A model generated the notes under the pieces. It was not told where the DNA came from. It searched no databases and saw only the letters and a list, made by a program, of their open reading frames with translations. 64,000 bases of DNA from Deltaproteobacteria bacterium (lineage in GTDB: Bacteria; Desulfobacterota; DSM-4660; Desulfatiglandales; HGW-15): the NCBI GenBank assembly GCA_020060215.1, contig JAGVAP010000021.1, positions 1 to 64,000 of the forward strand, in the 5' to 3' direction. Shown one piece after another: positions 45,848-55,832 of this stretch. Both the position numbers and the translations under genes were made by a program. The first letter of the stretch is position 1. Every line of letters begins with the position of its first letter.

Positions 45848-46834
45848 ATGACACGGGATAAATTGAAATTGAGTTTCTACTATTCGCTCAAGCCCATAGT
45901 GCCCAGGGCTTTGCAGATCATGGTCCGGAGAAAGGCAACGCGATTCAAGCTCCACCGCTCCCTGAGGACGTGGCCGATCAATCCCGCCGCATCCAAGCCG
46001 CCCGAGGGGTGGCAGGGATGGCCGAACGGGAAAAAATTTGCCTTCATCCTGATGCACGACGTAGACACGGCGGCCGGCCACTCCAAGTGCCGACAACTCA
46101 TGGGCATCGAGAAGGAGTTGGGGGTTCGCTCTTCCTTCAACTTCGTGCCTGAAAGATACGAGGTCTCCTCCGACCTCAGGGGCGAGCTGGTCCAGAATGG
46201 ATTCGAAGTGGGCGTGCACGGTCTAAAGCACGACGGCAAGCTTTTCCTGAGCCGAAGGATCTTTGAGTCGAGCTCCGTCAGGATCAACCACTACCTGAAG
46301 AAATGGAAGTGTACCGGGTTCACTTCCCCCTCCATGCTCAGGAGGTTCGAGTGGATGCACGATCTGCATATCACTCATGCAACCTCCTGCTTTGATACGG
46401 ACCCCTTCGAGCCCCAGCCGGCCGGCGTAAATACCATCTTTCCGTTCTGGGTGAACGGCCACCCATCCAACAAGGGGTATGTGGAACTCCCTTATACCCT
46501 TCCCCAGGACCATTGCCTTTTCGTGATGATGAGGGAGAAGGACATCGACATCTGGAAGATGAAACTGGACTGGATTGCGGTTCACGGCGGGATGGCGCTG
46601 CTCAACACCCATCCGGATTACATGAAGTTCGATCGGGGTGAACTGGGCCTGGAGGAGTACCCGAAGACCTATTACGAAGAATTCCTGAAATATGTCCAGA
46701 AGGAATACGCCGGTGAATACTGGCAGGTACTGCCTAGCACCCTGGCTGCATTCTGGCGCACCACGATGGTGGAGAAGATCGGCAGAAAACCGGCGGTTGA
46801 GCCCCGCCCCGCTCCGGTGCCCATGCCGGCATGA
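45848..46834 (+). CDS. Polysaccharide-deacetylase-like (NodB fold) protein
   Basis: 328 aa. The segment FAFILMHDVDTAAG (64-77) matches the deacetylase Asp-Asp metal motif, and HGLKH (124-128) supplies the HxxxH His pair. Later parts (TGFTSPSMLRRFEWMHDL, GGMALLNTHPDYM) follow the pattern of uncharacterised NodB-like proteins in polysaccharide gene clusters. No signal peptide is obvious, though a hydrophobic basic N-terminus (LSFYYSLKPIVPRALQIMVRR) is present. Substrate is unknown. The gene stands alone and ends at a likely terminator. RBS GGAAGGAGA lies about 9 nt before the ATG. Confidence 0.75.
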   Translation: MTRDKLKLSFYYSLKPIVPRALQIMVRRKATRFKLHRSLRTWPINPAASKPPEGWQGWPNGKKFAFILMHDVDTAAGHSKCRQLMGIEKELGVRSSFNFVPERYEVSSDLRGELVQNGFEVGVHGLKHDGKLFLSRRIFESSSVRINHYLKKWKCTGFTSPSMLRRFEWMHDLHITHATSCFDTDPFEPQPAGVNTIFPFWVNGHPSNKGYVELPYTLPQDHCLFVMMREKDIDIWKMKLDWIAVHGGMALLNTHPDYMKFDRGELGLEEYPKTYYEEFLKYVQKEYAGEYWQVLPSTLAAFWRTTMVEKIGRKPAVEPRPAPVPMPA

Positions 46835-46838
46835 GGAG

Positions 46839-46878
46839 AGCCGGCCATCCGGGCCTGAAAGACGCGCCGGCTTTGTTT
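46839..46878 (+). terminator. Likely terminator after the deacetylase-like gene
   Basis: Arms AGCCGGC and GCCGGCT flank a 20-nt loop and are followed by TTTGTTT, a few bases after the stop codon. Confidence 0.55.
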
Positions 46879-47041
46879 GCACCCGGAGGAGTTAGCCGCG
46901 GCTGCAGTTCACCCTTCCATACCTCAGGGCGAGCGGTAATCCGGCTTTGACTTTTCTAGACCCGTTGTTCCACCATTCCATGATTCCCTCAGTCGAACCT
47001 GCCCCCTTTCTACCGCGAAGAGATCGAGGGGTTCGCGACCG

Positions 47042-48292
47042 CTAACCCCCGCCCTCCAACGGATCCATATAGAGGGTTGCGAAGACCTTTGCGTCCTGGA
47101 GCAGGTTGCGGATCGAGGAGAATTCGTTCGGCTGGTGAGGAGAGCCCGACTCGGTCAGCCAGACCGCCGCCGGGAGCTTCGCCCTGCGGAAGAACGCCGC
47201 GACCGTGCCGCCGCCGATCCCCATGGGCTTCGCGTTCCTTCCCGTTACCGACTTGATCGCCTTTGCCAGGGACTTCACGACAGGGGCATCCGGGGCAGTG
47301 GGATCCGTGGCGGGCTGCCTGTAGACGGGCTCGATCTCGATCCCCACTCCAAGTTCCTCGGATACGGCCCCTGCAATCCCCCCCATACACGACAGGACTT
47401 CATCCAGAGGGTATTTCGGCAGTATCCGGCAATCCAGGTGAAAGACATCCTTGCCCGGTATGGTATTCACATTCGGGACATTGGACTCCATTTTCGTGGG
47501 CTCGAAGGTGGAGGTGGGCGGGCTGAATAGGTCATCCGCAGCGTCAAACCGCTTCTTGAGCTGCTGCAGCGCCACGATCAGCCGAGCTGCACCATAGAGG
47601 GTATTCCTTCCCTTGTCCGGTGTGCTTCCATGACACTGCTTCCCGAGCACCGTGAACCTCACCCAGAGCATGGACTTTTCCGCCACCTCGATCATGGTGC
47701 CCTCCTCGTTTCCCCCGTCGGGCACGACGATCAGGTCCGACGGCGTGAAGAGATCGCTCCGGTGTTTGAGGACGTATTCCAGTCCGTACTCGCTGCCGGT
47801 CTCTTCGTCGGCGACGAAAATCAGGCCGACCGGGCGGTCCGGCCTGTTTCCGGTCTCCAACAGGGCCTTCAGCCCCAGAAAAGAGCTGACGATGCCGTGG
47901 TGGTTGTCTTCCACTCCCCTGCCGACGATCCGGTCCCCTTCCACCCGGATGTGGTACGGATCGCCTTCCCAAAGGGAGAGATCGCCCGGGGGCACGATAT
48001 CCATGTGGCTGAGGACCCAGGTCACCGGCCCCCCTTTTGCCCAGTTCCATCGGGCCACGAGATTCGGACGGAACCCCCCGGCGGCCGCGGGATCGGGGGC
48101 ATTGACCTCCTCGAACAGATCGGGTCCCAACTCCATGAGCTGTTCTTTGAGATACCGGGACTTCTCGTGTTCTCCAGTGCCGCCGTTCTGCGTCCCCAGG
48201 GCTATCCTCGACGTCAACGCCTCCTGCAGGCGAATCACCTCATCCCTGTACTGATCGACCCGTTCATACACCTTTTTCAAAATATCGGACAC
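47042..48292 (-). CDS. M20 family metallopeptidase/deacylase
   Basis: 416 aa from a GTG with AGGAG at 7 nt. The M20 metal motifs are visible: WVLSHMDIVPPGD, GRGVEDNHHGIV, FVADEETGSEYG and a late His in ESGSPHQPNE. The protein has the two-domain build with an inserted dimerisation region. Members include DapE, ArgE and carboxypeptidases; the ED-N-H-H-G motif and size suggest a diaminoacid or peptide substrate, but the exact reaction cannot be told. Its 5' end overlaps the plsC-like gene by 29 bp, so the two are coupled. Confidence 0.85.
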   Translation of the reverse strand: MSDILKKVYERVDQYRDEVIRLQEALTSRIALGTQNGGTGEHEKSRYLKEQLMELGPDLFEEVNAPDPAAAGGFRPNLVARWNWAKGGPVTWVLSHMDIVPPGDLSLWEGDPYHIRVEGDRIVGRGVEDNHHGIVSSFLGLKALLETGNRPDRPVGLIFVADEETGSEYGLEYVLKHRSDLFTPSDLIVVPDGGNEEGTMIEVAEKSMLWVRFTVLGKQCHGSTPDKGRNTLYGAARLIVALQQLKKRFDAADDLFSPPTSTFEPTKMESNVPNVNTIPGKDVFHLDCRILPKYPLDEVLSCMGGIAGAVSEELGVGIEIEPVYRQPATDPTAPDAPVVKSLAKAIKSVTGRNAKPMGIGGGTVAAFFRRAKLPAAVWLTESGSPHQPNEFSSIRNLLQDAKVFATLYMDPLEGGG

Positions 48293-48884
48293 CGCTATTC
48301 TCCTTTGTGAATTCAAGGCCCGAGAGGTTCGCAATCTCCCGCATGATTCGTTCGTAAGGCTCGGTCCCTCCCGCCCCCCAGTAGATCGCTTCCCCGAAGA
48401 CGATCCGGACCGGTCTCGCGAACCGTCCCGGACCGTACCGGATCCCCGCGGGCACGCAAGGGACCTGCATGCGGCCGCAGATCATCCGTACCAGACCGCT
48501 GTGTCCCGGGCCCATCTTATCAGGATAATAAGTCCCCTCCGGGAAGATCACAATCCCCTCCCCCCTCCCCAGCAGATCCCAGAGGGACTTGATCGAGGCC
48601 CGGCTCCGCAGAGGCCGCTTTCGGTCGAGGGGTATCCCGCCCAGGGAGGTGATGAACCAGCGCGAGAGGCGAGTCTCGAAAAGCTCCTGCTTTGCCACAT
48701 AGAACATCGGCCTCGGCACGGTCATGCCCAGGAGGGGCACGTCTTCCCACCTTTGGTGTTTGGGGAGGAGAAGAAAGGGTCCGCGGGTCGGAAGATGGTG
48801 CAGCCCTTCGCCTCGGACGCGAAAGAAGGGAGAAAGAACGATCCTGCCAGCCAGTCTGGTCAGCCAGAGTACAGGGGATTGCAT
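48264..48884 (-). CDS. plsC: 1-acylglycerol-3-phosphate acyltransferase-like (PlsC)
   Basis: 206 aa from the ATG at 48884; an open frame continues 39 codons upstream through a repeat. The acyltransferase motif HxxxxD is HQRWED, and FPEGT is conserved (VIFPEGTYYPD). An N-terminal hydrophobic segment (LAGRIVLSPFF) suits a peripheral membrane enzyme. It should acylate lysophosphatidate in phospholipid synthesis. It overlaps the M20 gene downstream, and glmS lies upstream on the same strand. Start choice is uncertain because no ribosome binding site is evident. Confidence 0.85.
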   Translation of the reverse strand: MQSPVLWLTRLAGRIVLSPFFRVRGEGLHHLPTRGPFLLLPKHQRWEDVPLLGMTVPRPMFYVAKQELFETRLSRWFITSLGGIPLDRKRPLRSRASIKSLWDLLGRGEGIVIFPEGTYYPDKMGPGHSGLVRMICGRMQVPCVPAGIRYGPGRFARPVRIVFGEAIYWGAGGTEPYERIMREIANLSGLEFTKENSGVRYFEKGV

Positions 48885-48886
48885 GC

Positions 48887-48975
48887 GTCGATGCTCGATG
48901 CTCGAAACTGGATGCCCCGATGCTCGATGGTCAAAGCCGATGCCGATGTTCCGATACTGGAGTTCAGATCCACTA
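48887..48975. repeat. GATGCTCGATGC word repeat, family M
   Basis: TGCGTCGATGCTCGATGCTCGAAACTGGATGCCCCGATGCTCGATGG and further GATGCCGATG words lie between glmS and the plsC-like gene. Confidence 0.6.
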
Positions 48976-49005
48976 CCTGTCCGGCAGCGAGGACCCGGCA
49001 TCCGC

Positions 49006-50832
49006 CTATTCCACCGTCACACTCTTTGCGAGATTCCTGGGCTTGTCGATGTCCCTGTTCAGGAACCTGGCACAATAATAGGAAATCAACTGACAGGGGA
49101 CAACCGTCAGGATGGGGTACAAGTACTCGAGTGTAGGGGGGACTTCCAGGACGTCGTCGGCGATCTCCCGGACCTTCTCGTCCCCCTCGGTCACAACGGC
49201 GATGACAGGGCCCCTGCGGCTCTTGATCTCCTGGATGTTGCTGATCATCTTTTCGTACATGGAATCCCTGGGAGCGAGGGCGACCGTCGGCATCAAGGGG
49301 TTGATGAGCGCGATGGGTCCGTGTTTCATCTCCCCGGCAGCGTAGCCTTCCGCATGGATATAGGATATCTCCTTGAGCTTCAGCGCCCCTTCCAGGGCTA
49401 TGGGATACTGGTACTTCCTGCCCAGGAAGAGCCAGTTGCTGCAGTGGACATACTTCTCTGCGATCGCCTGGATGCGGTTGTCCTGGGAAAGCACCCTCCG
49501 GATCTGATCGGGCAGCGCCAAGAGGGCCTGGATGGCCTCGACCCCCTCGGTGAGGGAGAGGTTCTGGTGACGTCCCAGAAGCAGGGCAAGCAGCGTGAGG
49601 ATGGTCAGCTGGGAGACGAAGATCTTGGTGGAGGCCACCCCGATCTCGGGGCCTGCATGGCAGTAGACGCCGGCGAGGGTCTCCCTGGATATGGAGCTTC
49701 CCACCACGTTCACGATTCCGAGGAGCTGGGCGCCCTTCCTGCGGGCCTCCCTGATGGCCGCCAGCGTGTCCGCGGTCTCGCCGGACTGGCTGATGGCGAT
49801 GATAAACGTGTTGGGAGGGAAATTGAGCTTTCGGTACCGGAACTCCGAGGCGATCTCCACCTCCACATCGATCTCCGTCAACCGCTCGAAGACGTATCTA
49901 CCCACGCATCCCGCATGGTACGAAGTGCCGCAGGCCACGATCACCAGATGGCGGCAATCCTTCAGACGGTCCCAGACGGGCATGATCCCGCCGAGCTTGG
50001 GAACCCCCTCCCCAAGCTCGAGCCTCCCGCGGATGGCGTTCAACACCGTCTCGGGCTGTTCATAGATCTCCTTGAGCATGAAATGGGGGAATCCGCTGAG
50101 CTCCGCATCCTCGGGCTGCCATTCCACGGTCTCGGCCGGGCGGGTCACGCTCTTCGCCTGCGCAGTGGATATGCTGTAGCCGTCGGCCGTAAGGACGGCC
50201 AGTTCATTGTCGTTCAGGTGAACCACCTGGTTGGTGTATCTCACCATGGCGGAGACATCGGAGGCTGCAAAGTTCCCGTCCTTTCCCACGCCGATGATGA
50301 GCGGGCTGCCCCGCCTTGCAATCACGATTTCATCCGGCCTCTTCCGGTGGATGACCGCGATCCCGAAGGTCCCCTCGACCTGCGACATGGTCTGTCTCAC
50401 GGCTTCGCTGAGGTCCCCCTGGAAGTTGATACCGATCAGATGGGCCAGCACCTCCGTGTCGGTCTGTGACCTGAAGAGGACCCCGGACTTTTCCAACCGC
50501 TTCCGGATGCTGTGGTAGTTCTCGATGATCCCGTTGTGGATGACAAAGACATTCCCCCCCCCGTCCCGGTGCGGATGGGCGTTCTCCTCGCTGGGCTCGC
50601 CGTGGGTAGCCCAGCGGGTGTGTGCGATCCCGCAGGTCCCCGGAAAATCCATCCCGTGGACTTTTTTCTCCAGCTCGACGATCTTGCCGACCGCCCTGCA
50701 GAGATCGACCCGGTCCCGGCAGAGCACGGCCAGCCCGGCCGAGTCGTAACCGCGATACTCCAGGCGTTTGAGACCCTCGAGCAGGATGGGTTTTGCCTGG
50801 TCTTTTCCCACATAACAGATGATGCCGCACAT
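49006..50832 (-). CDS. glmS: Glutamine-fructose-6-phosphate aminotransferase
   Basis: 608 aa from the ATG of MCGIICYVG, whose Cys becomes the N-terminal nucleophile after Met removal. The glutaminase domain (GLKRLEYRGYDSAG, HTRWATHGEP) is followed by two SIS sugar-isomerase domains (CGTSYHAG, SQSGETADTLAAIREA). It makes glucosamine-6-phosphate for cell wall and LPS. No glmS riboswitch-like structure is recognised in the short leader. It heads the leftward glmS-plsC-M20 run. Confidence 0.98.
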   Translation of the reverse strand: MCGIICYVGKDQAKPILLEGLKRLEYRGYDSAGLAVLCRDRVDLCRAVGKIVELEKKVHGMDFPGTCGIAHTRWATHGEPSEENAHPHRDGGGNVFVIHNGIIENYHSIRKRLEKSGVLFRSQTDTEVLAHLIGINFQGDLSEAVRQTMSQVEGTFGIAVIHRKRPDEIVIARRGSPLIIGVGKDGNFAASDVSAMVRYTNQVVHLNDNELAVLTADGYSISTAQAKSVTRPAETVEWQPEDAELSGFPHFMLKEIYEQPETVLNAIRGRLELGEGVPKLGGIMPVWDRLKDCRHLVIVACGTSYHAGCVGRYVFERLTEIDVEVEIASEFRYRKLNFPPNTFIIAISQSGETADTLAAIREARRKGAQLLGIVNVVGSSISRETLAGVYCHAGPEIGVASTKIFVSQLTILTLLALLLGRHQNLSLTEGVEAIQALLALPDQIRRVLSQDNRIQAIAEKYVHCSNWLFLGRKYQYPIALEGALKLKEISYIHAEGYAAGEMKHGPIALINPLMPTVALAPRDSMYEKMISNIQEIKSRRGPVIAVVTEGDEKVREIADDVLEVPPTLEYLYPILTVVPCQLISYYCARFLNRDIDKPRNLAKSVTVE

Positions 50833-50865
50833 GTTGGACCAACCTTTCTCTGAGAGATCATCGCC

Positions 50866-51138
50866 ACGAAGACACGAAGACACGAAGAACCTGCGGCCAC
50901 ACGACTCTCTTCGTTATCGTTCGAGTTCATGGCCATGGAATTGAAATCGGATTCCCGTCTTTCACTTGGACATTGGATGTTGGACATTCTCTTGCTTCAC
51001 TTGGATATTGGACATTCTGCATTGGACATTCTCTTGCTGGTTTCTTCGTTGCAGGTCCCTTGGATAGGCCGAAAAGCCCGTCGATCTCGCCACCAAGAGA
51101 CAAAGAATCTCTTCCTGTGTCTTCGTGGCAGATCCTTC
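50866..51138. repeat. Composite repeat region, families D and C
   Basis: CACGAAGACACGAAGACACGAAG (family D), then CACTTGGACATTGG ... GGACATTCTCTTGC and a second such block (family C), then CACCAAGAGACAAAGAATC (D). The region fills the gap between the transpeptidase gene and glmS and holds no gene. Confidence 0.8.
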
Positions 51139-51140
51139 TT

Positions 51141-52496
51141 CTAGGAACCGAAATAGTTCTCCACCAAGCGTCTTGCAATATCCTTGGATCGAATTCCCAG
51201 CCTTTCCCCGTGAACGGCCAGGACCGACAGGCAGATGGCGTCCTCTTCTCCGGAATCCGGGATGGCATAGGCGCTTACCCAGTCGACGCGATACTGATCG
51301 GAGGGGTCGTTGATCGAACCGGTCTTTGCCCCGAGTTCCAGGTCCCTGAACTCGCTTTTCCGAAGGTGCTTTCTGAAGGCGGACCTGCATGTACCGGTCG
51401 CCACGGTCTCTTCCATGAGGATCTTCATCTTCCTGGCCGTGTCTTCGGTCACGGGGTTCGCCAGTTCCACGGGTGATGATCCGTAAGCGAGATTCCCCTC
51501 CCCATCTTCGATCTTCCGGATCACTATCGGTCCCATCATGGTCCCCCCATTCGCAACGGCCCCCGCCAGCATTGCGGCATGGAGCGGCGATATGAAGGTT
51601 CTCTTGTTGAAACCCGAAGCAACCTCGGCCAGCGCGAAGTCATCGGCGGGCACCTCCATGAGGCTGACCTCCAGGGGCAGATCGAAGGGGATGGGTCGGT
51701 TGAAGAAGAATCGATCGGCATATTCGGTCACAAGGGAGTAGCCGAGGTGGTATATGCCGATGCGGCCGAAGACGGGATTCACGGATGAGGAAAAGGCCTT
51801 GGTCAGTGAAATCCTCATACCCGAGGGCTTCTTCTCCGGCTTCAGCTGACTTCGGTACAGGGTGTATTTCCCCCCTCTGAAGACGAGGGAGGTGTCGGGC
51901 GTCATTCCACGGGCGTCGATGGCCGCAGCGGCCGAAACGATCTTGAAGAGGCTCGCGGCTGGATGGTCGGCCCTCAACCAGAGATTCCCATTCTCTCCAT
52001 CCCTGTTCTCCCCATCCTTGCCGTTCCGATAGTCGGAGAACGCCAGCACCTCTCCGGTGGAAGGTCTCAAGACTACGGCAGAGGCCCTGACCGTAAGCGA
52101 TTTGCGCAAGAGATCCTGAAGGTACCCCTGCAGGGGCGGCAGCAGGGTGGTCTCCACGCTGATCATGGAGCCGTTCCTCTGAAGTGTGTAGTTCCTGGCA
52201 GCCGGCCGTGACCCGATGTCCAAGTCCGCCAGCACCTGCGGCAGTTCCCCACGGGAGATCCTCACCGGCCTCTTTTCCGCCTCCTGCACCTTCCTTTCGG
52301 GTGGATGGGGGTTGAGGCTGAGGTGGGCGAAGATCCAGGAGCCGGTATAGCCCAGGATGCTGAACACGACCACGAGAAAACCGATCCAGACCCCGAAGAA
52401 AGGCAGCCTTTCACGCAGCGCGTTTCTTGTCTGAGCTCTTCGGAGGTCCTTTTGGAAATCTCGCCAGTTCGGGGGGTGGTTGCCGCCCCCGTTCAT
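51141..52496 (-). CDS. Penicillin-binding transpeptidase-domain protein
   Basis: 451 aa. One N-terminal membrane helix (about 31-55) anchors a periplasmic transpeptidase: SLFK (182-185) with nucleophile Ser182, SVN (238-240) and KTGS (391-394). The protein is shorter than class B PBPs and lacks a recognisable dimerisation domain, so it may be a specialised DD-transpeptidase or carboxypeptidase. A low-complexity insert (GENRDGENG, 162-170) lies before the active site. It overlaps the serS stop codon by 4 bp (ATGA), an unusual coupling. Confidence 0.85.
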   Translation of the reverse strand: MNGGGNHPPNWRDFQKDLRRAQTRNALRERLPFFGVWIGFLVVVFSILGYTGSWIFAHLSLNPHPPERKVQEAEKRPVRISRGELPQVLADLDIGSRPAARNYTLQRNGSMISVETTLLPPLQGYLQDLLRKSLTVRASAVVLRPSTGEVLAFSDYRNGKDGENRDGENGNLWLRADHPAASLFKIVSAAAAIDARGMTPDTSLVFRGGKYTLYRSQLKPEKKPSGMRISLTKAFSSSVNPVFGRIGIYHLGYSLVTEYADRFFFNRPIPFDLPLEVSLMEVPADDFALAEVASGFNKRTFISPLHAAMLAGAVANGGTMMGPIVIRKIEDGEGNLAYGSSPVELANPVTEDTARKMKILMEETVATGTCRSAFRKHLRKSEFRDLELGAKTGSINDPSDQYRVDWVSAYAIPDSGEEDAICLSVLAVHGERLGIRSKDIARRLVENYFGS

Positions 52497-53779
52497 CTCG
52501 CGGCCCCCGGCAAGATCGTCTCCATGCCGGCCATGTAAGGCCGCAATGCATCAGGTATCGCAACACTGCCGTCCTTCTGCTGATAGTTCTCCAGTAGTGC
52601 CACTAGCGTCCTCCCCACTGCCAGTCCAGATCCGTTCAATGTGTGAATCAGTTCCGTACCGCTGCCCCCTTTTCTCTTGTACCGAATGGAGGCCCTGCGG
52701 GCCTGAAAATCGGTGAAGTTGCTGCAGGAAGAGATCTCCCGGTACAACTGCTGCCCTGGAAGCCAGACCTCAAGGTCATAGGTCTTGGCCGACGCAAACC
52801 CCAGATCACCGGTGCAGAGGGAGACCACGCGGTAAGGCAGTTGGAGGCGCCTGAGGATCTCCTCTGCGTTGCGCGTGAGCTTTTCCAACTCTTCTTCGCT
52901 TTCCCGAGGAGTGCTGAACTTCACGAGCTCGACCTTGTTGAACTGGTGCTGGCGGATGAGGCCCCTGGTATCCTTGCCATAGGAACCCGCCTCGGACCGA
53001 AAGCAGGGCGTATAGGCGACGTAGAGGATCGGGAGGCTTTCCTCGGCAAGGATCTCATCCCTGTGGATGTTGGTGACGGGGACTTCCGCCGTGGGGATGA
53101 GATAGAAATCCGCTCCCTCGACCTTGAACAGGTCTTGCGCAAACTTGGGCAACTGGCCCGTGCCGGTCATGGAGGCCGAGTTGACCAGGAACGGAGGCAA
53201 GACCTCCCTGTATCCATGCTCGCGTGTATGGATATCGAGCATGAAGTTGATCAGCGCCCGCTCCAGCATGGCGCCCGGACCCGAATACAGGGCGAACCTT
53301 GCTCCCGCGATCTTCGCCGCCCGGCTGAAATCGAGGATCCCGAGTCTCTCTCCGATCTCCCAATGGGGCAGAGGATCGAAATCCATCTTCCTGATTTCTC
53401 CCCAGGTACGAACGACCGGGTTCTCAGCGGCATCCGCACCCACGGGGACCGAAGGCAGGGGAATGTTCGGCAGGATCATCAGGAAAGGCTTGATCGCCTC
53501 ATCCACCTGAACCAGTTCGACCTCCCTCTCCTTGATCTCCTGGGAGACCTTCTTCATATCCGAGATGAGCCCCGAGGCGTCCTCGCCTCTCTTCTTCATG
53601 AGGGCAATCTCTTCGGACACCTTGTTCCGTTGATGACGAAGCTCCTCGACCAAGGGGAGGATTTCACGCCTTCTCGTGTCGATCTTCTCAAACTCGGTCA
53701 GATCCAGCTCATACCTCCTGTTCCTGAGCATCTCTCGGACCGTATCCATATGGGATCTGACAAATCTGAGGTCGAGCAT
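52493..53779 (-). CDS. serS: Seryl-tRNA synthetase
   Basis: 428 aa from the ATG preceded by AGGTGAGG; a GTG four codons earlier sits inside that site. The N-terminal coiled coil ([23 protein letters not shown]) that grips tRNA-Ser is present. Class II motifs are seen: [32 protein letters not shown] and [18 protein letters not shown]. The gene is coupled to the transpeptidase downstream. A GC-rich inverted repeat (53802-53823) lies in its leader. Confidence 0.98.
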   Translation of the reverse strand: MLDLRFVRSHMDTVREMLRNRRYELDLTEFEKIDTRRREILPLVEELRHQRNKVSEEIALMKKRGEDASGLISDMKKVSQEIKEREVELVQVDEAIKPFLMILPNIPLPSVPVGADAAENPVVRTWGEIRKMDFDPLPHWEIGERLGILDFSRAAKIAGARFALYSGPGAMLERALINFMLDIHTREHGYREVLPPFLVNSASMTGTGQLPKFAQDLFKVEGADFYLIPTAEVPVTNIHRDEILAEESLPILYVAYTPCFRSEAGSYGKDTRGLIRQHQFNKVELVKFSTPRESEEELEKLTRNAEEILRRLQLPYRVVSLCTGDLGFASAKTYDLEVWLPGQQLYREISSCSNFTDFQARRASIRYKRKGGSGTELIHTLNGSGLAVGRTLVALLENYQQKDGSVAIPDALRPYMAGMETILPGAAR

Positions 53780-53791
53780 ACCGTTCCTCAC

Positions 53792-54336
53792 CTATAGCGT
53801 AGAGGGCCGCGGCGGGCCCCCTCGAGTCGTATTCTGAAGAGCTCTTTTTTTAAGAGGCTTTTAACAAAAGATCCAAAACCGGTCAAACTGAATAATCGCA
53901 CATGCGGTCCAAGACTCGGAATAAAAAAGAAGATCTGCCATCAAGGCACCAAGACCAAAAGAACCAGGATTCTTGGTGTCCGATGTGTTAGTGGCAGCCA
54001 AATGAAGGAATAACCCCCTGGCATGCCAGTGGTATGAACAATGGCTATGCCGGTCGATTCGTGCCGGGAACACAAAAAAGGTTTCTCAATGGAGCGCCAA
54101 GTCGGTACGAGACCCCCCTTCCAGGGGGGCCTCATCAAACCACCCGTTTCCTGGTGGTATTGATCCTCCGCTCTCTGCTCTGGAGGACTTGGAGAGGTTC
54201 TACCATCCGGGGCGAAGATCAGTCGCGAAAATCCGAATCTCGAATATCGAAATTCGAAACAACCGAATTCAAATCCGAATGTCCAAAAAGAAACCGAAAA
54301 GGACCCTGAAACGTCATTGGGCTTGGTCATCTGAAA
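53792..54336. repeat. Intergenic region with D- and J-type word repeats
   Basis: Between serS and resB lie GGCACCAAGACCAAAAG ... CTTGGTGTCCGATG (family D, 53933-53999). AATCTCGAATATCGAAATTCG (family J, 54223-54292) follows, built from CGAAT words. An about 20-bp GC palindrome sits near 53802. No gene is recognised; open frames here are short and without ribosome binding sites. Confidence 0.6.
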
Positions 54337-54351
54337 TTGTTGAAGTGCCTA

Positions 54352-54380
54352 TTGTATATACGCGATCGGCATAGTATGAT
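54352..54380 (+). promoter_or_regulatory. Putative sigma-70 promoter of resB
   Basis: TTGTAT (54352-54357) and TATGAT (54375-54380) are separated by 17 bp, about 35 bp before the resB start. Confidence 0.5.
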
Positions 54381-54414
54381 TCTCCGCTATCGAGGGCGTA
54401 GTACCATAGGATCC

Positions 54415-55824
54415 ATGCAAAAATCAGCAGAGTCAAAAATGGAAAAGAGGAATCCCTACTGGGATTTTTTCAGTTCTGTACGGCTGACCATCGCACTCTT
54501 GATCATCCTCGCCATAGCCTCCATAGCGGGGACCCTGATTCCGCAGGGGGAAGAGGCCGCGCACCTGGCTCATGAGATGAGCCCCGCGATGGTCCAGCTC
54601 TTCGATACCCTTCAGCTGTTCGATGTTTACCACTCCTTGTGGTTCCGAATCATCATTGCCGCCCTGGGGTTGAACCTCGTGATCTGCTCCATCGATCGCT
54701 TCCCCATGACTTGGAAACGGTTCAAGGGCCGTGCCGGGCTGGATCGGACCGCCGTGTTCAAGGATGTCCCCCCGGGCCAGGTCTTCACCCTGGCCGTTTC
54801 CAGGAGGGAGGCGGCAGGCCGGGTATCGGAATGGCTGCGCCGCCGTTATCGCAACGTCGGAACCCGAAGCGCAGAGAACGAAGAGGTCTTCTTTGTTGAA
54901 AAGGGGAGGACGTCCCATTTCGGCGTCTACCTCGTCCACTTGAGCGTGCTGCTGATCCTGCTCGGAGGAATGATCGGCTCCCTCCTGGGCTTCCAGGCCC
55001 ATGTGAATATCCCGGAGGGGACGGCCATGGATACGGCCTTTCTCCGCAAGGGCGGCCACCCCGTAAACCTCGGATTCTCCGTTCTCTGCCGCGACTTCAC
55101 GGTCGAGTTCTATGAGAACGGAGCCCCAAAGGAGTACAGGTCCGAACTGGCCTTCCAGGAGAACGGCCGTGTGGTCAAGGAGACCCCCATCCTCGTGAAC
55201 CATCCTGTCACCTTTCGGGGCATCACCTTTTATCAATCCAGCTACGGCGCCACGGCGGGAGACAAGATCATCCTCCGGATCAGCAGGGAGGGAAGCGGCT
55301 CACAAGGATCCGTGGTGGAGGCCAAAAAGGGGGAGCCTTTCCAGCTTCCCGACCGGGACGGGACCGCTGTGGTCAGCGATGTGCGAGGGGACCTGATGAG
55401 GTTGGGCCCGGCGGCGCAGATCCAGGTCACGCCTCGATCGGGGGACCCGGTCTCTTTCTGGGTCTTCCTCAAACACGACCTGATCAAGGAGAGGGTCCCC
55501 GGTCTCTTTGAGAAATCTCCGCGGTTCAACTACCGGGCATATGCACCTTATTCCTTTTTTATGCAGGATGCGGAGACCAAGTACTACACCGGCCTTCAGG
55601 TGAACAGGGATCCCGGGGTCCCGCTTGTCTGGACGGGTTTCATCATGATGGTGTTCGGCTTTTTCGTCACGTTCTTCTATTCCCACCAGCGGATCTGGGT
55701 GCGTGTTTCAGATAAGAAGGGCAAGGCGAACGTGAGCGTGGTCGGGAGATCGAACAAGAATCCGGCCGCCATCGAAAGAGAGATCGAGCGAGTCACAGAA
55801 GGTTTACGGAATCTGGCGAAATAG
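54415..55824 (+). CDS. resB: ResB-like cytochrome c biogenesis protein
   Basis: 470 aa from the ATG preceded by AGGA. Membrane helices: VRLTIALLIILAIASIAGTLIPQG, WFRIIIAALGLNLVICSI, FGVYLVHLSVLLILLGGMIGSLLG and a last one, VWTGFIMMVFGFFVTFFYS. A large periplasmic domain lies before the last. The PQG after the first helix and TFYQSSYG near 295 are typical of ResB/Ccs1. With CcsA it delivers and attaches heme to apocytochromes c (system II). ccsA follows 8 bp downstream. Confidence 0.93.
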   Translation: MQKSAESKMEKRNPYWDFFSSVRLTIALLIILAIASIAGTLIPQGEEAAHLAHEMSPAMVQLFDTLQLFDVYHSLWFRIIIAALGLNLVICSIDRFPMTWKRFKGRAGLDRTAVFKDVPPGQVFTLAVSRREAAGRVSEWLRRRYRNVGTRSAENEEVFFVEKGRTSHFGVYLVHLSVLLILLGGMIGSLLGFQAHVNIPEGTAMDTAFLRKGGHPVNLGFSVLCRDFTVEFYENGAPKEYRSELAFQENGRVVKETPILVNHPVTFRGITFYQSSYGATAGDKIILRISREGSGSQGSVVEAKKGEPFQLPDRDGTAVVSDVRGDLMRLGPAAQIQVTPRSGDPVSFWVFLKHDLIKERVPGLFEKSPRFNYRAYAPYSFFMQDAETKYYTGLQVNRDPGVPLVWTGFIMMVFGFFVTFFYSHQRIWVRVSDKKGKANVSVVGRSNKNPAAIEREIERVTEGLRNLAK

Positions 55825-55832
55825 AGGGATCC

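Noticed and set aside
53802..53823. serS leader hairpin as a T-box
   Set aside because: It is only a short GC palindrome with no T-box sequence or specifier loop, and T-boxes are not expected in this type of organism.
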